From an uncultured Collinsella sp. (GTDB lineage Bacteria; Actinomycetota; Coriobacteriia; Coriobacteriales; Coriobacteriaceae): a DNA stretch of 5,049 nucleotides. The stretch covers positions 1 through 5,049 of the forward strand of contig CABUHP010000141.1 in NCBI GenBank assembly GCA_902491415.1, given 5' to 3'. Position 1 is the stretch's first letter. Each line of letters begins with the position of its first letter. The position numbers and the translations under genes were made by a program. Below are positions 1 to 5,049 of this stretch, piece after piece. The notes under the pieces are model-generated. The model did not search any database, was not told the DNA's origin, and saw nothing but the letters and a program-made list of their open reading frames with translations.

Positions 1-3256
<3,256 letters not shown>

Positions 3257-3264
3257 GTTTAAAA

Positions 3265-3270
3265 CCTCCT
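3265..3270 (-). promoter_or_regulatory. carB ribosome binding site
   Basis: On the minus strand a perfect AGGAGG lies 8 bases before the carB ATG, which settles the start. A CCTC a few bases upstream could pair with its GAGG as a weak 4-bp hairpin. I see no PyrR-type hexaloop here, so carB translation is probably governed by this strong site alone or by coupling to carA mRNA supply. Confidence 0.85.
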
Positions 3271-3276
3271 AGAGAG

Positions 3277-3304
3277 GCTGACTCAATGTTTTGGAAAAGT
3301 CAGC
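3277..3304 (-). repeat. Inverted repeat in the carA-carB spacer
   Basis: GCTGACT and AGTCAGC form perfect 7-bp arms (3277-3283 and 3298-3304) around a 14-base AT-rich loop, between the carA stop and the carB ribosome binding site. No run of T follows on the minus strand, so it does not look like an intrinsic terminator. It could stabilise or mark processing of the carAB mRNA, or be chance. The whole 98-base spacer is otherwise unremarkable. Confidence 0.4.
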
Positions 3305-3354
3305 GAGGGTGCAGCTGGTGCATCAGGTTGCCGTGATGCGAGGGCGCGCTGGGC

Positions 3355-4860
3355 TTATGCCCGCGCGACCGAAGCAGAGCGGCAAGATGATGTGCCAGAT
3401 GCAGCCGCAGCGTCGACCGGTCCGCCGTTCGGTAGAACGGCGGAACCATCGTCGGCAAAATTCCAGCCGGCAAGGCGGTCCTTCGCGGTGTCGATGTCCA
3501 GGTAGTTCTCCTCGCCGTCCATGAGTCGCGTAAAGGCGGTAAAGAGATAGTGGGCATCGGTGGGGCCGGGCGAGGCCTCGGGGTGGTACTGGACCGAGAA
3601 GCACGGGGCATCGAGCAGCTGGATGCCCTCGGCGGTGCCGTCGTTGAGGTTCACGTGCGTCAGGCGAATGCGGCCGAAGCGCTCGTTCATCACGACCGGC
3701 GCGATGCCGCGACGCACCCAGGCGCGTAGGTCGCCGTCGGCCTCATGCTCGGTCTCGCCGCCGGAAAGCTCCGGGATCAGTTTGCCCAGACTTGGGAACA
3801 GCAGGCCAAAGCCGTGGTTTTGCGCGGTGATCTCCACGCGACGGCTCACCAGGTTCATAACCGGCTGGTTACCGCCACGGTGACCGAATTTAAGCTTTTC
3901 CATTTGGGCGCCACACGCCAAGCTGATCATCTGGTGACCGAGGCAAATGCCAAAGACCGGCACCTTGCCGATCAGCTGCTGCACCTGCTCATAGGTCTCC
4001 ACCACGGCATCGGGGTCGCCGGGGCCGTTGGATAAAAAGACGCCGTCGGGATTCATGTCGAGCACCTCACTCGCGGGCGTATCCCACGGCACGACAGTAA
4101 GGTCGCAGCCGGCGCGGACGAGGCCCTCCAGAATGCCGCGCTTGACGCCGCAGTCGTAGGCGACCACGTTGTGGCGGGCGGGGGCGGCAGGGGCAAGCGC
4201 AAAGTCATGCGTAGCGGGCAGGTCGGCAGCTGCAAACTCGTGGGGCTCAGGGCAGCTCACGGTCTTGACCAGGTTCTCGCCCACCAGCGTCGGCGCTGCG
4301 GCCAGACGCTCGGCAAGCTCGACGACGTCAAAGATTTCCGTCGAGATAATGCCCATCTTGGAGCCGTTGTCGCGCAGGTGGCGCACAAGAGCGCGGGTGT
4401 CGACGCCCTCGATAGCGACGATGCCGTGGGCACGCAGGTACTCCGGCACGCTGACGGCCGAGCGCCAGTTGGAAGGCGTGACGCACATGTCGCGGACGAT
4501 CATGCCGCGCATAGCCGGAGCGCTCGCGGGGCGGGCGGTATCACCGGGGAAGGCCGACTGGACGTCGGTCTCGTCGATGCCGTAGTTACCGATCTGCGGA
4601 TAGGTCATGGTTACGATTTGGCCGGCATAGCTCGGGTCGGTCATGACCTCAAAGTAGCCCTCAAGCGAGGTGTTGAAGCAGACCTCGCCGGTCGCGGTAC
4701 CCTCGGCACCGCATGCACGGCCATAAAAAATGGTCCCATCCTCAAGGTACAGGATGCAGGGACCGCAGGTGCCCTTGCTGGTTTTGGCCAGCATGCGCTG
4801 GCAAAGCTCGCTGGGCGCGAAGGTGCGGGCAGCAGTGCCCGCAGTATGGTTATTCGCCAT
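3355..4860 (-). CDS. carA: Carbamoyl-phosphate synthase small subunit (glutaminase), extended form
   Basis: CarA hydrolyses glutamine and channels the ammonia to CarB. The product has 501 residues. The CarA N-terminal domain covers about 36-180 (LEDGTIFYGRA, FNTSLEGYFEVMTDPSY, GVDTRALVRHLR). The class I glutamine amidotransferase domain covers about 231-445, with SNGPGDP at 277-283, nucleophile C306 in GICLGHQ, KFGHRGGNQPV at 324-334, and H426 and E428 in YHPEASPGP. The catalytic triad is therefore intact. Compared with E. coli CarA (382 residues) there are about 30 extra residues at the N-terminus, including a CGPC at 32-35. About 34 more lie between NHGF (348-351) and the LTHVNLNDGT segment (from 400), and there is an Ala/Ser-rich tail of about 45 after residue 455. 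The ATG at 4858-4860 is chosen because AAGGAG lies 4 bases upstream; the internal Met23 has no such site. carB follows after 98 bases, presumably in one operon. The leader carries a likely PyrR site. Confidence 0.96.
   Translation of the reverse strand: MANNHTAGTAARTFAPSELCQRMLAKTSKGTCGPCILYLEDGTIFYGRACGAEGTATGEVCFNTSLEGYFEVMTDPSYAGQIVTMTYPQIGNYGIDETDVQSAFPGDTARPASAPAMRGMIVRDMCVTPSNWRSAVSVPEYLRAHGIVAIEGVDTRALVRHLRDNGSKMGIISTEIFDVVELAERLAAAPTLVGENLVKTVSCPEPHEFAAADLPATHDFALAPAAPARHNVVAYDCGVKRGILEGLVRAGCDLTVVPWDTPASEVLDMNPDGVFLSNGPGDPDAVVETYEQVQQLIGKVPVFGICLGHQMISLACGAQMEKLKFGHRGGNQPVMNLVSRRVEITAQNHGFGLLFPSLGKLIPELSGGETEHEADGDLRAWVRRGIAPVVMNERFGRIRLTHVNLNDGTAEGIQLLDAPCFSVQYHPEASPGPTDAHYLFTAFTRLMDGEENYLDIDTAKDRLAGWNFADDGSAVLPNGGPVDAAAASGTSSCRSASVARA
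3421..3444 (-). repeat. Perfect 10-bp hairpin inside the carA 3' coding tail
   Basis: TCCGCCGTTC at 3421-3430 and its exact complement GAACGGCGGA at 3435-3444 are separated by only four bases. In carA mRNA this gives a stable GC-rich stem with a UACC loop. It sits in the codons for the Ala/Ser-rich C-terminal tail (residues about 472-480, S-A-V-L-P-N-G-G). No T-tract follows on the minus strand, so it is not a classic intrinsic terminator. It may stabilise the mRNA, modulate carA-to-carB expression, or be the remnant of a small inserted repeat. Confidence 0.7.
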
Positions 4861-4864
4861 AATT

Positions 4865-4870
4865 CTCCTT
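4865..4870 (-). promoter_or_regulatory. carA ribosome binding site (partly sequestered)
   Basis: On the minus strand AAGGAG ends 4 bases before the carA ATG and fixes the start of translation. Its first four bases, AAGG, can pair with CCUU at 4894-4897 across the adjacent stem-loop, so access to this site depends on whether that structure forms. Confidence 0.85.
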
Positions 4871-4897
4871 CCCGGTCTCTCCGGACCGGCTTAAAGG
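4867..4897 (-). promoter_or_regulatory. Candidate PyrR-binding RNA stem-loop controlling carA translation
   Basis: The leader RNA has a 6-bp upper stem, CCGGUC/GACCGG (4884-4889 with 4872-4877), capped by the hexaloop CGGAGA (4878-4883). The run UCCGGAGAG matches the core UCCNGNGAG of the Bacillus pyr consensus ARUCCNGNGAGGYU, and the departures from the consensus in the stem keep base pairing. Below lies an asymmetric purine-rich bulge (AAG or UAAG, 4890-4893) and a lower stem of CCUU with the AAGG of the carA ribosome binding site. This is the expected layout of a PyrR binding loop: lower stem, purine bulge, upper stem, CNGNGA loop. PyrR with bound UMP would lock the fold and block ribosome entry. 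No terminator follows, so the inferred mode is translational repression, as reported for mycobacterial pyr genes. No pyrR gene is visible in the window. Confidence 0.72.
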
Positions 4898-4910
4898 TTG
4901 GTAGTTAGGC

Positions 4911-4932
4911 CTTGCGGTATTTTAACCGCAAG
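4911..4932 (-). promoter_or_regulatory. 8-bp inverted repeat overlapping a -10-like box, possible operator
   Basis: CTTGCGGT and ACCGCAAG (4911-4918 and 4925-4932) are perfect 8-bp arms around a 6-base AT spacer. A dyad of this size, sitting on a promoter-like hexamer upstream of carA, could be a repressor operator. If instead it is transcribed, it would form a hairpin at the start of the leader. I do not recognise the motif as a known regulator site. Confidence 0.45.
4919..4924 (-). promoter_or_regulatory. Candidate carA promoter -10 box
   Basis: TAAAAT on the minus strand matches the sigma-70 -10 consensus at 5 of 6 positions and would start a leader of roughly 50 bases that contains the whole stem-loop. 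No good -35 box is seen 16-18 bases upstream, so the assignment is weak. CATACT (4935-4940) is an even weaker alternative. Confidence 0.28.
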
Positions 4933-4936
4933 TATG

Positions 4937-4946
4937 CGCCATGGCG
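4937..4946. repeat. 10-bp palindrome in the carA upstream region
   Basis: CGCCATGGCG is a perfect palindrome just upstream of the larger inverted repeat, in the zone where a -35 element would be expected. It could be part of a regulatory site, but a 10-bp palindrome can also arise by chance and no regulator is recognised. The rest of 4947-5010 is AT-rich, with short palindromes such as ATAATTAT and TATGCATA, and holds no gene that I can see. Confidence 0.25.
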
Positions 4947-5020
4947 TTAATTTCATCGAAATGTTTACGAAATGATAATTATGACTTTCTATGCATATTG
5001 ATTTTTCTGGGACGGGGATT

Positions 5021-5040
5021 AAAAAAGGCTCTGTTAGACC
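5021..5040 (-). terminator. Weak terminator-like element of an upstream gene
   Basis: On the minus strand a short imperfect hairpin (GGUCU, loop AAC, AGAGCC with one bulged G) is followed by six T (5021-5026). It would end transcription of a co-directional gene lying beyond the right edge, leaving carA with its own promoter. The stem is only 5 bp and the window ends close by, so a longer stem cannot be judged. Confidence 0.3.
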
Positions 5041-5049
5041 AGGATTGAC

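Noticed and set aside
3300..3611. A 103-codon minus-strand frame overlapping the carA 3' end and the spacer, considered as a small gene or as the true carA C-terminus by frameshift
   Set aside because: It is rich in Pro, Arg and His with no domain, and overlaps conserved carA codons (YHPEASPGP to DIDTAKDRLAG) in another frame. The carA frame is continuous, so no frameshift is needed.
4171..4908. A 245-codon + strand frame antisense to carA
   Set aside because: It is the mirror of a GC-rich gene, has no recognisable motif, and overlaps the carA leader. carA has an intact catalytic triad and ribosome binding site in the other direction.
4867..4940. Bacillus-style terminator/antiterminator attenuator in the carA leader
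   Set aside because: Neither the 4911-4932 repeat nor the PyrR-like hairpin is followed by a U-tract on the minus strand, so transcription attenuation is not supported.
4950..5010. Possible ArgR box or other known operator in the AT-rich stretch upstream of carA
   Set aside because: There are short palindromes (ATTTC/GAAAT, ATAATTAT, TATGCATA) and two CGAAATG copies, but none gives a convincing match to the ArgR box or another known consensus. AT-rich DNA yields such repeats by chance.

Overview
The window holds the two carbamoyl-phosphate synthetase genes, carA and carB, both on the minus strand and transcribed from right to left, plus the upstream control region of carA. Their products build carbamoyl phosphate from glutamine, bicarbonate and two ATP. 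That product feeds pyrimidine synthesis (with aspartate) and arginine synthesis (with ornithine). The genes are GC-rich, with strong G/C preference at third codon positions, and the carA upstream region is AT-rich. Together with strong AGGAGG-type ribosome binding sites and the long CarA, this suggests a GC-rich Gram-positive bacterium, perhaps an actinobacterium of the Coriobacteriia (Collinsella or Olsenella type). That placement is an impression from sequence style, not a proof.

Layout along the + strand: carB occupies 1-3256 and runs off the left edge a few codons before its expected end. A 98-base spacer (3257-3354) holds the carB ribosome binding site and a modest hairpin. carA fills 3355-4860 and is much longer than typical CarA (501 residues against about 382 in E. 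coli), with an N-terminal extension, an insertion in the glutaminase domain and an Ala/Ser-rich C-terminal tail. Bases 4861-5049 are the carA leader and promoter region. At the far right edge is a weak terminator-like element, probably belonging to an upstream gene outside the window.

The most interesting item is in the carA leader. Directly before the start codon the mRNA can fold into a stem-loop whose hexaloop, CGGAGA, fits the CNGNGA loop bound by the pyrimidine regulator PyrR. Its lower stem uses the AAGG of the carA Shine-Dalgarno sequence. No terminator follows it. This looks like a PyrR-dependent translational switch, as described in mycobacteria, rather than the transcription attenuator of Bacillus. 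Upstream of it, an 8-bp inverted repeat encloses a TAAAAT -10-like hexamer.

The carbamoyl-phosphate synthetase itself looks complete and active: the CarA Cys-His-Glu triad and the ATP-grasp residues of both CarB halves can all be seen. No mobile element, CRISPR array, tRNA or rRNA was found.
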